From Arthrobacter sp. CDRTa11 (GTDB lineage: Bacteria; Actinomycetota; Actinomycetes; Actinomycetales; Micrococcaceae), in assembly GCF_026427775.1 (NCBI RefSeq), contig NZ_CP044532.1, forward strand, positions 3,038,001-3,102,000: a DNA stretch of 64,000 nt. Reading direction: 5' to 3'. Every line of letters begins with the position of its first letter. Positions within the stretch are counted from its first letter, which is position 1. A program made the position numbers and the translations under genes. Below the pieces are notes generated by a model. The model saw only the letters and a program-made list of their open reading frames with translations. It searched no databases and was not told where the DNA came from. Shown here piece by piece: positions 9,683-21,036 of the stretch.

Positions 9683-10093
9683 TTAGGCGAGCAGCGACGG
9701 TTTCAGCTGCTGCAGGCGCCCCAGGAGCCCGTTGATGAACGACGGCGATTCATCAGTTGAGAGCGTCTTGGCCAGTGCCACGGCCTCGCTGACGGCGACG
9801 CCGTCGGGAACGTCGTCGTTGTACAGCAGTTCCCAGGTGCCGATCCGCAGGATGATACGGTCCACCGAAGGCATCCGGTCCAGTGTCCAGCCCTGCGAAT
9901 ACGTCTCGAGGAATTCGTCAATGGCGGTCTGCTGCGAGATCACGCCTTCGACGATCTCCAGCGTGTACGGGTTCACGATCTGGTCGGTCTTCTCCCGCCG
10001 GGCCCTCAGTACATCAAAGGCAGAAACGGAGCGCTGCTCAGCTTCAAAGAGAACATCCAGTGCCCTGTTACGGGCCTTTCCGCGTGCGCTCAC
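9683..10093 (-). CDS. nusB: Transcription antitermination factor NusB
   Basis: NusB pairs with NusE (S10) at boxA and supports rRNA antitermination. The 136-residue all-helical protein has the usual N-terminal signature (KARNRALDVLFEAEQR) and the C-terminal VAVSEAVALAKTLSTDESPSFINGLLG segment, split here as AVALAKTLSTDES and FINGLLG. The start is GTG and overlaps the efp stop by one base (TAGTG), so efp and nusB are coupled. This pairing is common in actinobacteria. Confidence 0.96.
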   Translation of the reverse strand: MSARGKARNRALDVLFEAEQRSVSAFDVLRARREKTDQIVNPYTLEIVEGVISQQTAIDEFLETYSQGWTLDRMPSVDRIILRIGTWELLYNDDVPDGVAVSEAVALAKTLSTDESPSFINGLLGRLQQLKPSLLA

Positions 10094-10656
10094 TACTCGC
10101 TGACCCGGCCGAGGTAGCTGCCGTCGCGGGTGTCGACCTTGACCTTGGTGTTGTTCTCAACGAACAGGGGTACCTGGATCTCGTAGCCGGTTTCGAGGGT
10201 GGCCGGCTTGGTGCCGGCGGAGGAGCGGTCGCCCTGAAGGCCCGGCTCGGTGTACGTGATTTCGAGGACAACGCTGGGAGGGAGTTCGATGTACAGCGGG
10301 GTGCCCTCGTGGATGGCGATGTTGACCATCTGGTTTTCGAGCATGAAGTTCGTGGCGTCGCCCACGGTGGCACCAGAGACGGTGATCTGGTCGTAGTCGG
10401 AGGTGTCCATGAACACGAAGTCCGAACCGTCCTGGTACAGGTACTGGTAGTCCCGGCGGTCCACGGTGGCGGTCTCGATCTTGAGGCCGGCGTTGAACGT
10501 CTTGTCCACAACCTTGCCGGACATCACGTTCCGCATCTTGGTCCGTACAAACGCACCGCCCTTGCCAGGCTTGACGTGCTGGAATTCGATGATGTTCCAG
10601 AGCTGGCCCTCAAGCTTGAGGACCGTTCCGTTCTTGATGTCGTTAGTGGTTGCCAC
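10093..10656 (-). CDS. efp: Elongation factor P
   Basis: EF-P enters the ribosomal E site and relieves stalling at polyproline stretches. The 187-residue protein shows the three-domain layout. The domain I loop is KPGKGGAF, placing Lys32 at the tip that contacts the peptidyl-tRNA. I see no epmA, epmB or ymfI modification gene in the window, as expected for actinobacteria that use an unmodified lysine (family knowledge). It lies upstream of nusB, and both share the terminator near 9.6 kb. Confidence 0.97.
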   Translation of the reverse strand: MATTNDIKNGTVLKLEGQLWNIIEFQHVKPGKGGAFVRTKMRNVMSGKVVDKTFNAGLKIETATVDRRDYQYLYQDGSDFVFMDTSDYDQITVSGATVGDATNFMLENQMVNIAIHEGTPLYIELPPSVVLEITYTEPGLQGDRSSAGTKPATLETGYEIQVPLFVENNTKVKVDTRDGSYLGRVSE

Positions 10657-10812
10657 TGGTTTCCTCTGGTTTCTATCTGTCTGGTCACTGTGTCAGACGT
10701 TCTATGCCGGCCAGGCATGCCAAACGGCCTGCCAGCGCGTGTTTATCAAAAATCCAAAAACCATTCTACCGGTAAGACGGCAGGGCTTCTGTCGGTCCCG
10801 ATGCAAAGGCTG

Positions 10813-11330
10813 TCAGCAGGCGAGGTCCAGGACCTCGCGGGCGCGCTGCAGGGCCACCGTGGACGAGTAGATCTGCGCGGCGTCCGCGGATTCAGCAACC
10901 CGCAGATCCAGCGCCCGGGCAAAAGATTCAACGGCCGCGGATGTTTGCCCGGCGGTGTACTGGGTCTTTCCGAGGAACTGGAGCACCAGCGCTTCACGGG
11001 GCGTTCCCTGAACTTCGGCGAGCAGCTGCCGGAACAGTTCCACTGCCCTGTCCGGGCGGTTGGAGACCCGCAGCACCTCCGCTTCAAAGGCACGCAGCCG
11101 GAACGACTCGGGGTCTTTGAAGCGTGCCTCGGCCAGCAGTTCGGCGGCCTCCGGTGCATGGCCCTCCACCAGCAGGACAAAGATATGGTCCGCGGGGTCG
11201 GCAGAGGCGGCGAGGGCCTCGCGGCATACGTCGTCGTTAACGATCTGGGGAAGCAGCGTCTGCGGGTTGATCCGGATTCCCGGGAAGCCTGCCTCAGGCC
11301 AGTCTGTGGTTCCCTCCAAGGCGCCCTGCA

Positions 11331-11331
<1 letters not shown>
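10813..11331 (-). CDS. TPR-like protein of unknown function in the aro operon
   Basis: The 172-residue protein is Ala/Leu/Glu-rich and helical. TPR-like pairs are visible, such as APEAAELLAEARFKDPESF, RPDRAVELFRQLLAE and TSAAVESFARALDLR. It has no signal peptide or membrane segment, so a cytoplasmic adaptor role is likely. Its ATG overlaps the aroB stop by one base (TGATG), which couples it to shikimate-pathway genes. The function is unknown. Confidence 0.8.
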
Positions 11332-12987
<1,656 letters not shown>

Positions 12988-12988
<1 letters not shown>

Positions 12989-14187
12989 TACTGGCCGATC
13001 GAGTCCAGGGATGCCGGAATGTTGTCCAGATAGCCCTTGATGTTACGTGCAGTCTCCGCGACTGAATCGCCGCCGAACTTTTCGGTGATGGCTTCCGCCA
13101 GCACCAGCGCCACCATGGCTTCAGCGACGACGCCTGCTGCCGGCACGGCACAAACGTCCGAACGCTGGTGGTGGGCCTTGGCGGCCTCCCCCGTGGTGAC
13201 ATCGATGGTTTTCAGTGCCCGCGGAACGGTGGCAATCGGCTTCATGGCCGCCCGGACGCGGAGCACATCACCAATGCTCATGCCGCCTTCGATCCCGCCT
13301 GCGCGGTTGCTGGTGCGGATGATCCTGCCGTCGGCGTCCTTGACGATCTCGTCGTGCGCTGCGGATCCACGGCGCGCAGCGGTACGGAAGCCGTCGCCAA
13401 CTTCCACACCCTTGATGGCCTGGATGCCCATGAGTGCAGCGGCCAGCCGGGAGTCGAGCCTGCGGTCCCAGTGCACGTAGCTTCCAAGTCCCGGCGGAAG
13501 TCCGTAGGCAAGGACCTCGACAACGCCGCCAAGGGTCTCGCCTTCCTTATGTGCCGCATCAACTTCAGCCACCATGGCGTTGGATGTGTCGCGGTCAAAG
13601 CAACGCAACGGGTCCGCGTCCAGGGCAATCACGTTAGCCGGGACGGGCAGCGGACGGCCTTCCGGCACGGTGACACTGGCGATCGAGACAGTGTGGCTGA
13701 CCAGTTCGATGCCCAGGTGCTTGAGGAACTGCGCAGCCACCGTGCCCATGGCCACGCGGGTGGCCGTTTCACGGGCGCTGGCGCGTTCAAGCACCGGCCG
13801 GGCTTCGGAGAAGCCGTACTTCTGCATCCCGGTGAAGTCTGCATGTCCGGGGCGGGGACGTGTCAGCGGGGCGTTGCGTGCCTGGTCCGCCAGGACCTCG
13901 GCATCAACGGGATCCGGGGACATGATCTGCTCCCATTTGGGCCATTCGGTGTTGCCAACCTGGATGGCCACCGGGCCGCCCTGGGTGAGGCCATGCCGGA
14001 CGCCGCCAAGGATGGTCACCACGTCCTGCTCAAATTTCATCCGCGCTCCGCGGCCGTAGCCAAGGCGGCGGCGGGCCAGAGAATCGGCGATCTGCCCGCT
14101 GGTGAGTTCCACACCGGCGGGGACGCCTTCAATAATTCCCATCAGGGCCGGGCCATGGGATTCACCGGCAGTCAACCAACGCAACAT
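12988..14187 (-). CDS. aroC: Chorismate synthase
   Basis: AroC forms chorismate from EPSP using reduced FMN, the last shared step to aromatic amino acids. The protein has the N-terminal family motif [16 protein letters not shown], the RPGHADFTG segment and the C-terminal [18 protein letters not shown] prefer the internal ATG at 14187 (399 residues, [12 protein letters not shown]) because AGGATGGA sits five to eight bases before it. The upstream ATG at 14196 has its AGG almost touching the start codon. aroE lies downstream across a 26-base gap on the 5' side. Confidence 0.97.
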
Positions 14188-14213
14188 AATTTCCATCCTG
14201 CCACGTATGGCGG

Positions 14214-15095
14214 TCAGTACTCCCGCCGGGGAAGCCCGACTGAGTCACACATCACATCTATGACAGCTGCGTTAACTTCGTCCCCGCGACGGGAAAAAAG
14301 CCGCACCTGCTCCACAGCCTGGTACAGCAGCATCTCCAGACCGGGGACCACGGAACCGCCGCCGGACTGCCAGGCATCGGCGATCCTGCTGGGCCAGGGA
14401 TCGTAGGCCACGTCCAGCAGCACGCCGGTCCCGGTGCCGACGGAGGCCGGTCCCTTCGCCAGTTCATCGGCGAGTTCATCGGCCAGCCCGTCTGCCGCAT
14501 GGGGCGGCAATGTCGAAATCACGACGTCGGCACCCGCCATAGCGCTGGCCGCTTCCGTCAGCGGCCGGACGTCGATGGCCAGGCCCACTCCTGCCGCGGC
14601 CGCACGGGCCTCCGTGGCCCTCGCCGTGTCGCGCACAAACACCTGCACCCGGTCTGTGCCAAGGTCCTTGAGTGCCGCCACGGCAGACGCGGCCGTTCCG
14701 CCCCCGCCCAGGACAACAGCAGCCGGCGAGGCGGCAACCCCCGCATTACGGACGGCGTTCACGATTCCGGCGACGTCGGTGTTGTAACCAATTCTCCTGA
14801 CCATGGTGCCGTTATCCTCGAAGGCAACAGTATTGACCACGCCAAGGATGCGGGCCACACCACGGACTTCGTCCACCTCGGGAACCATAGCGGTTTTGAG
14901 CGGCATCGTGACGGAAAGTCCCCGCCAGCCCGACTGGCCACGGACATCGTGCATAAGCGCCGGCAAATCGGCCTCGGTGACATCGATGGCCGTGTAGCTG
15001 ATGTCGATCCCCAGCTTGGCGTACGCAGCCATATGCAGGGCGGGCGACTTCGAATGGCTGATGGGATGACCCAGGACGGCGGCCCTCAGGCTCAT
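14214..15095 (-). CDS. aroE: Shikimate dehydrogenase
   Basis: AroE reduces 3-dehydroshikimate to shikimate with NADPH. The protein has the substrate motif [17 protein letters not shown], the SVTMPLK segment with the catalytic lysine, and the nucleotide loop [14 protein letters not shown] chose the ATG at 15095 (293 residues), which overlaps the mltG stop as ATGA. The longer reading frame from 15125 would lie inside mltG. The C-terminus is [16 protein letters not shown]. Confidence 0.95.
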   Translation of the reverse strand: MSLRAAVLGHPISHSKSPALHMAAYAKLGIDISYTAIDVTEADLPALMHDVRGQSGWRGLSVTMPLKTAMVPEVDEVRGVARILGVVNTVAFEDNGTMVRRIGYNTDVAGIVNAVRNAGVAASPAAVVLGGGGTAASAVAALKDLGTDRVQVFVRDTARATEARAAAAGVGLAIDVRPLTEAASAMAGADVVISTLPPHAADGLADELADELAKGPASVGTGTGVLLDVAYDPWPSRIADAWQSGGGSVVPGLEMLLYQAVEQVRLFSRRGDEVNAAVIDVMCDSVGLPRREY

Positions 15096-16861
15096 GCGCA
15101 ACGGCCTACGTTCGCTTCGCACCATTTGTTGTACTGGTCAACATACACGTTGTGCTCGGCCAGGGTCTTGGAGAATTTGGTCTCCTTGGTGTCCAGGTTG
15201 ATGGTCACCCAGTACAGATACTCGTTGGCTTTGGGCTTGGCGGCTGCATCTATGGCCGTTTTGCCGGGTGAGCCAATGGGACCTGGCGGAAGGCCGGGGT
15301 TGGCATACGTGTTGTAGGGGTTGCCCTTGTCCTGGCGCTCTGCGTCAGTGAAGTTGAAGCTCCTGGTGCCAAGCCCATACGTGACCGCGGAATCCACCTG
15401 CAGGAAGCCGCCGGTCTGGTCGTTGGGTTTCAGCCGGTTGTAGATCGCGCCCGCAACGTCTCCGTAGTCGGCCTGCCCGCCTTCCGCCTGCACAATGCTC
15501 GCCACGATGACGGCCTCGTACTGTTTCGCGGGATCAGTGATGCCCTGGGAGACCAGCTCATCGGTCGTGGCTTTGACCAGCGACTGGAGGATGTCCTTCG
15601 CCGGTGTGCCCAACGGGAAACGGTACTCTCCCGGTGCCAGGAAACCCTCAAGGTTCTTGGCGGCGGGCGGAAGGCCGAACTCTGCGGGGGTATCGCTGAG
15701 CGCCTTCAATTGGTCCACCGGCACTCCGGAACCCTCAGAAATAGCCTGCAGGGATTCCCCGATGCGCAGGCCCGCGCTCAGGGCAAAGTAGATCACCTTG
15801 CCCTTGTCCTTACCGGCCAGGACATTAACGGCGTCGGAATTCTTCATCTCCATCCGGAATGTGTAGTCACCGGGTGCCAGCGTGGCACCGGAAGCTGTGA
15901 AAGCCTGCAGGAAGGTGTCCGCGTTGGCAACCACCTTCTGGCTTTCGAGGTTAGTGGCCAGCGCCCGCGGGCCCTGGCCGGGCTCCACGGTCACCTGGAC
16001 TGCCCCCGTACCGGGTCCGGGATAATCGGTTGCCTTGTCTGTTCCGAGCAGTGGCTTGAGGAACTGCGCACCGACTGCGACGGCAACAACAAACACTGCA
16101 AGGGTCAAAAACAGGGCAAGGAACCGGCGCCGCCGGCGGACCTTCTTGGAGGGACCGGCCACTACGGAGACAGCTGTTGCGCCGCCGAGGACGCCCTCAT
16201 GGTGGTGTCCGTCGTGGTGTTCATCGTGGTGCTGGTCCTCGAGGTAGTCCGCGGAATGATAGGCGTCATGATGCTGCCCGTCCGCGTGGTGCGTGCCCTC
16301 CGGCTCGTAATAATGCCCATACGCCTCATCGTGGAGTCCATCGGCCCCCACATGACCGGCATCGCCATGGACGGTATGAGGTGCTTCCGCGGGATGGAGC
16401 TCAGGATGGACGGTCTCATGGTGGACGGCCGCGTGGACGGGAACAGGGTGGACGGCGGTATGGAGCGCCTCATCTGCTGCGGCGTCGTCATACGCCCTTC
16501 CCACCGCGTAGGCAGGTTCCACTTCCTGGATGGAGGGCGGTGTATCCGGTGCCGCGGGGATGGGCGAACTGGCGGGAGCTGCAGGAGCGGCCTGTGCCCC
16601 AGGCTCTGGCCAGGGCTGAATCACCGGCTCCGCGGGAATCTCAGTAACGGGCCTTGCCATTGGCTCGATGACGGGTTCAGGTACCTCTGCCGCTGTTGCT
16701 GCAGGAAAATCTTCGCCGGTTTCGTAGGCCTGTTCCGGGACCACACTGTTGCCTTCCGTGTGCAGGGACTTTTCCCGCGCCCGGATCTCTTTACGGGTCA
16801 GCGGCCTGGCCGCACCGCTGCTGGTGTTACCGGAGGAGTCGTCAATGTTGGCCGGGCTCAC
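15092..16861 (-). CDS. mltG: Endolytic peptidoglycan transglycosylase MltG (YceG-like) with His-rich cytoplasmic tail
   Basis: MltG cleaves nascent glycan strands at the membrane and sets strand length. The 589-residue protein has a long cytoplasmic N-terminus. Residues 1-133 are Ala/Pro/Glu-rich, and 134-221 contain 24 histidines (for example HHDEHHDGHHH). A basic stop and one membrane segment follow at about 246-265, then the extracellular YceG domain. The ASIVQAE motif places the likely catalytic Glu near residue 460, followed by YGDVAGAIYNRL. The start is GTG, overlapping ruvX as GTGA. The tail is much longer than in most MltG proteins I know. Confidence 0.93.
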   Translation of the reverse strand: MSPANIDDSSGNTSSGAARPLTRKEIRAREKSLHTEGNSVVPEQAYETGEDFPAATAAEVPEPVIEPMARPVTEIPAEPVIQPWPEPGAQAAPAAPASSPIPAAPDTPPSIQEVEPAYAVGRAYDDAAADEALHTAVHPVPVHAAVHHETVHPELHPAEAPHTVHGDAGHVGADGLHDEAYGHYYEPEGTHHADGQHHDAYHSADYLEDQHHDEHHDGHHHEGVLGGATAVSVVAGPSKKVRRRRRFLALFLTLAVFVVAVAVGAQFLKPLLGTDKATDYPGPGTGAVQVTVEPGQGPRALATNLESQKVVANADTFLQAFTASGATLAPGDYTFRMEMKNSDAVNVLAGKDKGKVIYFALSAGLRIGESLQAISEGSGVPVDQLKALSDTPAEFGLPPAAKNLEGFLAPGEYRFPLGTPAKDILQSLVKATTDELVSQGITDPAKQYEAVIVASIVQAEGGQADYGDVAGAIYNRLKPNDQTGGFLQVDSAVTYGLGTRSFNFTDAERQDKGNPYNTYANPGLPPGPIGSPGKTAIDAAAKPKANEYLYWVTINLDTKETKFSKTLAEHNVYVDQYNKWCEANVGRCA

Positions 16862-17457
16862 TGTAGCCTTCCGTTTTCTGAAGATCGTGTCTTGTCCTCC
16901 GGGGCGGCTTCTGCAATCAGATCTGCCTTAACCGACCCGGAGTGCCCCGGACGGACAGGCGCACTCACGCGGCTGCCAACATCCGTTCCCCTGGCTTTTT
17001 GCATGTCGATGGCGTGCTGGAGTATTCCTGCCGCCGCAACCTGATCCACTACTTTACGGTGATTTCGGCTGCTCATGCCAGCTTCGTGAAGGTTCCGGTG
17101 GGCTGAGACGCTGCTCAGACGCTCGTCCACGAGGTTGACAGGCACGTCCAGGCCACGGTTTTCGAGCTCAGCGGCGACCAGCTGCGCGTACTCTGTTGCC
17201 ATCCTCGCGGAGGCGTGTTCCTCCCCCTTCATGGTGCGGGGAAGGCCCACAATGACCTGGACAGCGCCGAGTTCCTCAACCAGGGATGCGATGATCCGGA
17301 TGTCAGAGTTCTTCTTCGGATTGCGGTCCAGGGTTTTATAAGGCGTTGCCAGGATCGAGTCCCGGTCGCAGATGGCCACCCCCACACGGACGGTGCCGAC
17401 GTCCACCCCCAGTTTGGTGCCCTGGGGGTAGTCGCCGGATGCAGCAGGATTGGTCAC
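16858..17457 (-). CDS. ruvX: RuvX / YqgF family Holliday-junction resolvase-like nuclease
   Basis: RuvX (YqgF) has an RNase H fold and is linked to 16S rRNA 5' processing and junction resolution. The 199-residue protein has the N-terminal acidic motif KLGVDVGTVRVGVAICD, VGLPRTMKGEEHASA, and the VNLVDERLSS segment with the second acidic residue. The last 50 or so residues are a charged, family-variable tail. The start is GTG. It follows alaS by eight bases and overlaps mltG by four. Confidence 0.93.
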   Translation of the reverse strand: MTNPAASGDYPQGTKLGVDVGTVRVGVAICDRDSILATPYKTLDRNPKKNSDIRIIASLVEELGAVQVIVGLPRTMKGEEHASARMATEYAQLVAAELENRGLDVPVNLVDERLSSVSAHRNLHEAGMSSRNHRKVVDQVAAAGILQHAIDMQKARGTDVGSRVSAPVRPGHSGSVKADLIAEAAPEDKTRSSENGRLQ

Positions 17458-17465
17458 GGGATGCT

Positions 17466-20144
17466 TTATCGCCGGGAGATGGCATCCACGACGGCGGCAA
17501 GCGCCGGTGTGATTTTGCCGGCGTCGGTCCCGCCGCCCTGTGCAACATCGTCTTTGCCACCGCCGCCGCCGCCCAGGATGCCGGCAGCGAGCCGGACCAG
17601 GGCTCCGGCCTTGACGCCCGCGTCCCGGGCAGCTTCGTTGGTGGCCACCAGGATCATGGGCCGGTCGTTGCTGACCCCTGCCACAGCCACGGTTGACGGG
17701 GCGGAACCGAGGCGGTTCCGCAGGTCCAGCGCAAGGCCGCGGAGGTCATCCGCGCCGCTGACCTGGCCTGCGTCGTGGGCAATAACGCTGACGCCGGCCG
17801 CGTCCTTCGCGGTTCCGGCCAGCTGCCCGGCGGCTGCCGCCAGCTGTTCCTTCCGGAGGCGTTCAAGTTCCTTCTCAGCCGACTTCAGCTTCGCCAGGGT
17901 GACGGCGATCCTGTCCGCCAGCTGGCCGGACGGCACCTTGAGCATTTCCGTCAGTTCGGTCACCAGGGCGCGTTCAGCAGCCAGGTGGCGGAACGCGTCC
18001 ATGCCCACGAACGCCTCAACACGGCGGTTGCCTGAGCCCACGGACTGTTCGCCCAGGAGCGAAAGGCTTCCAATCTGGGACGTACTGGGCACGTGCGTGC
18101 CGCCGCACAGTTCACGGGACCACGCGCCGTCGATCTCCACCACCCGGACTTCGCTGCCGTAGTTCTCACCGAACAGCGCCATGGCGCCGAGGGCTTTGGC
18201 TTCAGCCAGCCCCATCACCTTGGTTTCGACGCGGTGGTTGTTGCGGATGGCCAGGTTGGAGACTTCCTCGATCTCGGACCTGGTGGCAGGGCTGAGCCCT
18301 TCGCCCCAGGCGAAGTCGAAGCGGAGGTAGCCGGCCTTGTTGTAGGAACCGCGCTGGGTAGCTTCGGGGCCGAGGATCTGGTGCAGCGCCGCATGGACGA
18401 TGTGGGTACCGGTGTGCGCCTGCTCGGCGGCGTGGCGCCGTTCCCGGTCCACCGCTGCCCGCACCAGGGCGTCGGAGCCGATCTCGCCTTCGCGGACAAT
18501 TGCCTTGTGGACGCTGAGTCCCTTCAGCGGGCGCTGGACGTCCAGGACCTCGACGACGAACCCGTCGCCGGTGATCAGGCCCGTGTCGGCTGCCTGGCCG
18601 CCGGCTTCGGCATAAAACGGCGTCTCTGCCAGGACAAGCTCAATCTCGTCACCGGTGGACGCCTGGCCCACCTTCTGGCCTCCGCTGAGGATGCCGCGGA
18701 CGCGGGACTCGCCGTCAAGGTCGGTGTAACCGGTGAAGACGGTCTCGCCCTGCGCCAGGAGTTCCTGGAAGGCGCTGAGATCCGCGTGGCCGCCCTTCTT
18801 TCCCTTGGCGTCCGCCTGGGCGCGCCGGCGCTGTTCAAGCATGAGCCTGCGGAATTCAGGTTCGTCCACCTTCAGCCCGGCTTCCTCAGCCATTTCCAGG
18901 GTGAGGTCGATCGGGAAGCCGTAAGTGTCGTGGAGCGCGAACGCGTCGGCACCGGAGAGCGGACGTCCGGCAGCCTTGGATTCGGTGACTGCATCTTCAA
19001 GCCGGGCGGTGCCTGAGGCGATGGTGCGAAGGAAGGCACGTTCTTCAGCATAGGCAATGCGGCTGATGCGGTCGAAGTCCGTCTCCACGATCGGGTAGAC
19101 GCCCTTCATGGCGTCGCGGGATTCCGGCAGCAGGTCAGGCAGGCAGGCCTTTTCGACGCCGAGCAGGCGCATGGAGCGGACGGCACGCCGGATGAGGCGG
19201 CGCAGGACGTACCCGCGGCCTTCATTGGAGGGCGTCACGCCGTCGGCGATCAGCATCAGCGCTGAGCGGATGTGGTCCCCGACCACCCGCATGCGGACGT
19301 CGTCCGTGTGGTGCGGATCATCAGGCGTTTCCGCCGAGGTGTATTCACGGCCGGAGAGTTCAGCAGCTTTGTCGATGACCGGACGGACCTGGTCGGTCTC
19401 GTACATGTTTTCGACACCCTGGAGGATCATGGCGAGCCGCTCCATGCCGAGCCCGGTGTCGATGTTCTTCTTCGGCAGCTCACCCACTATGTCGAAGTCG
19501 TCCTTGGAACGGACGTTGTCGATCTGGTACTGCATAAACACCAGGTTCCAGATTTCCACGTACCGGTTCTCGTCGGCGAGGGGGCCGCCTTCCACGCCGT
19601 AGGCCGGGCCGCGGTCGTAGTAGATCTCGGAGCAGGGCCCTGCCGGTCCGGGCTGGCCGGTGTGCCAGTAGTTGTCCGCCTTGCCCATCCGCTGGATCCG
19701 GTCAGCGGGGACGCCGGTGTTCTTCAGCCACAGGTCTTTGGCTTCGTCGTCCTCTTCGTAGACGGTCACCCAGAGGAGTTCGGGCGGAAGGCCGTAGCCG
19801 CCGTCGTCCACGCTGGTGGTGAGCAGTTCCCAGGCGAACCTGATGGCGTCTTCCTTGAAGTAGTCGCCAAAGGAGAAGTTGCCGCACATTTGGAAGAACG
19901 TGCCGTGGCGGGCGGTCTTGCCCACCTCTTCGATGTCACCGGTGCGGATGCACTTCTGCACGCTGGTGGCGCGGGAGTAGGGTGCTTCTTCGCGCGCAGT
20001 CAGATAGGGAATGAAGGGAACCATGCCGGCAACGGTGAACAGCAGGGACGGGTCGCTGGACACCAGGGACGCGGAGGGAACCGCGGTGTGGCCTTTGCTG
20101 ACAAAAAAGTCCACCCAGCGCTTTGTGATCTCCTGCGACTTCAT
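17466..20144 (-). CDS. alaS: Alanyl-tRNA synthetase
   Basis: AlaS charges tRNA-Ala and edits mischarged serine. The 892-residue protein has the class II catalytic core at the N-terminus (MKSQEITKRWVDFFVSKGH). The editing-site zinc motifs are HTGTH near residue 575 and CGGTH near 678. The DHHA1 C-terminal domain ends in a Gly-rich stretch (GGGGGGKDD). It starts the alaS-ruvX-mltG-aro run, and no T-box-like leader is apparent in the 114 bases upstream. Confidence 0.98.
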   Translation of the reverse strand: MKSQEITKRWVDFFVSKGHTAVPSASLVSSDPSLLFTVAGMVPFIPYLTAREEAPYSRATSVQKCIRTGDIEEVGKTARHGTFFQMCGNFSFGDYFKEDAIRFAWELLTTSVDDGGYGLPPELLWVTVYEEDDEAKDLWLKNTGVPADRIQRMGKADNYWHTGQPGPAGPCSEIYYDRGPAYGVEGGPLADENRYVEIWNLVFMQYQIDNVRSKDDFDIVGELPKKNIDTGLGMERLAMILQGVENMYETDQVRPVIDKAAELSGREYTSAETPDDPHHTDDVRMRVVGDHIRSALMLIADGVTPSNEGRGYVLRRLIRRAVRSMRLLGVEKACLPDLLPESRDAMKGVYPIVETDFDRISRIAYAEERAFLRTIASGTARLEDAVTESKAAGRPLSGADAFALHDTYGFPIDLTLEMAEEAGLKVDEPEFRRLMLEQRRRAQADAKGKKGGHADLSAFQELLAQGETVFTGYTDLDGESRVRGILSGGQKVGQASTGDEIELVLAETPFYAEAGGQAADTGLITGDGFVVEVLDVQRPLKGLSVHKAIVREGEIGSDALVRAAVDRERRHAAEQAHTGTHIVHAALHQILGPEATQRGSYNKAGYLRFDFAWGEGLSPATRSEIEEVSNLAIRNNHRVETKVMGLAEAKALGAMALFGENYGSEVRVVEIDGAWSRELCGGTHVPSTSQIGSLSLLGEQSVGSGNRRVEAFVGMDAFRHLAAERALVTELTEMLKVPSGQLADRIAVTLAKLKSAEKELERLRKEQLAAAAGQLAGTAKDAAGVSVIAHDAGQVSGADDLRGLALDLRNRLGSAPSTVAVAGVSNDRPMILVATNEAARDAGVKAGALVRLAAGILGGGGGGKDDVAQGGGTDAGKITPALAAVVDAISRR

Positions 20145-20258
20145 GAGTTGATTACATACCCTTCTTGGTTCACGCTTTTCCTCGCGTGAGAGTTTTGATT
20201 CAGACGGCAGCTCCGGATGAGCGGAACTGCTGGTTTAATTCTCCGCTGTTTCCGCGGG

Positions 20259-20501
20259 TCAGCGGCGGGCCAGGTCCTGGGACTCGACGCCAAGGGCGGT
20301 CCGCAGATCGGTCTCGCGCTCTTGCATTCCGGAGCGGACGGCGTCGGCGAATTCATAGAGGCCGTCAGTCAGCCTGCCCACGGCACGGTTCAGGCCCTCC
20401 GGCCCCAGGTTGGACTGGAGATTGGACTGCGCTTCGCTGATCTTGCGGAAAGCGATGATGCCGATGGCGACGCCGATTCCCATCCAAACAAGTCGTTTCA
20501 T
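20259..20501 (-). CDS. Small membrane protein, DUF6167-like
   Basis: The 80-residue protein has one N-terminal membrane segment (MKRLVWMGIGVAIGIIAF) and a charged helical remainder (LYEFADAVRSGMQERETDLR). This size, sequence style and position, between a DUF948 gene and alaS, fit the DUF6167 family of actinobacteria. The function is unknown. It lies 16 bases after the DUF948 gene and 114 bases before alaS, so the three are probably co-transcribed. Confidence 0.85.
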   Translation of the reverse strand: MKRLVWMGIGVAIGIIAFRKISEAQSNLQSNLGPEGLNRAVGRLTDGLYEFADAVRSGMQERETDLRTALGVESQDLARR

Positions 20502-20517
20502 GTTCTTCTCCGGTGGC

Positions 20518-20898
20518 TTAGCGGCTGCGACGGCCGGCGGCGGGCTTCTTGCGGTTGGCCAGGGCGGTGCGGACGCCGTAGCTGAAGGCTGCCACCTTGA
20601 TCAGCGGTGACCCGACCGTAGCGGCAACCAGGGAGGACAGCGCGGAAAGGTTCGCGGAGGCATCGGAAACGTTGGAGGCAATGCCGTCCACTTTTTTCAG
20701 CTGCTGGTTGGTGGTGGACACCGTGGCGGTGACTTCGTCCATGAGTGGAGTGGCGCCGTCGCTGATGGAACGGATGGAGGTGCGGACCTCATCCAACACC
20801 CTCCCGAGCTTCAGGATCGGCACGGCCAGCAGCAGCACCAGGAGCGCAAACACCCCGGCAGCGATCAGGCCGGCAATATCGCCACCAGACATAGACAT
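20518..20898 (-). CDS. DUF948 domain-containing membrane protein
   Basis: The 126-residue protein has one N-terminal membrane helix (GLIAAGVFALLVLLLAVPILKLG) followed by a long heptad-like helix (LDEVRTSIRSISDGATPLMDEVTATV, seen here in pieces) typical of DUF948. A basic C-terminus follows (ALANRKKPAAGRRSR). Its role is unknown; DUF948 proteins resemble chemoreceptor-like coiled coils. It heads the DUF948-DUF6167-alaS group found in many actinobacteria (family knowledge). Confidence 0.88.
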   Translation of the reverse strand: MSMSGGDIAGLIAAGVFALLVLLLAVPILKLGRVLDEVRTSIRSISDGATPLMDEVTATVSTTNQQLKKVDGIASNVSDASANLSALSSLVAATVGSPLIKVAAFSYGVRTALANRKKPAAGRRSR

Positions 20899-20987
20899 TC
20901 ATCTCCTCGAAATTCTGTGGATCTGCTCCAACTGCGTCTGCGCACGCCGCGCGTTCCGCAGATGTCCCCCAAGTACCTTACATACAA

Positions 20988-21017
20988 AGAAGCCCGCGGC
21001 GCTTGCCACGGGCTTCT
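20988..21017 (-). terminator. Rho-independent terminator after rpsD
   Basis: A nine-base perfect stem (AGAAGCCCG with CGGGCTTCT) and a 12-base loop lie 20 bases beyond the rpsD stop, followed on the minus strand by TTTG. The T-run is short. Confidence 0.7.
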
Positions 21018-21036
21018 CTGGATGCGCTGGTGAAAT

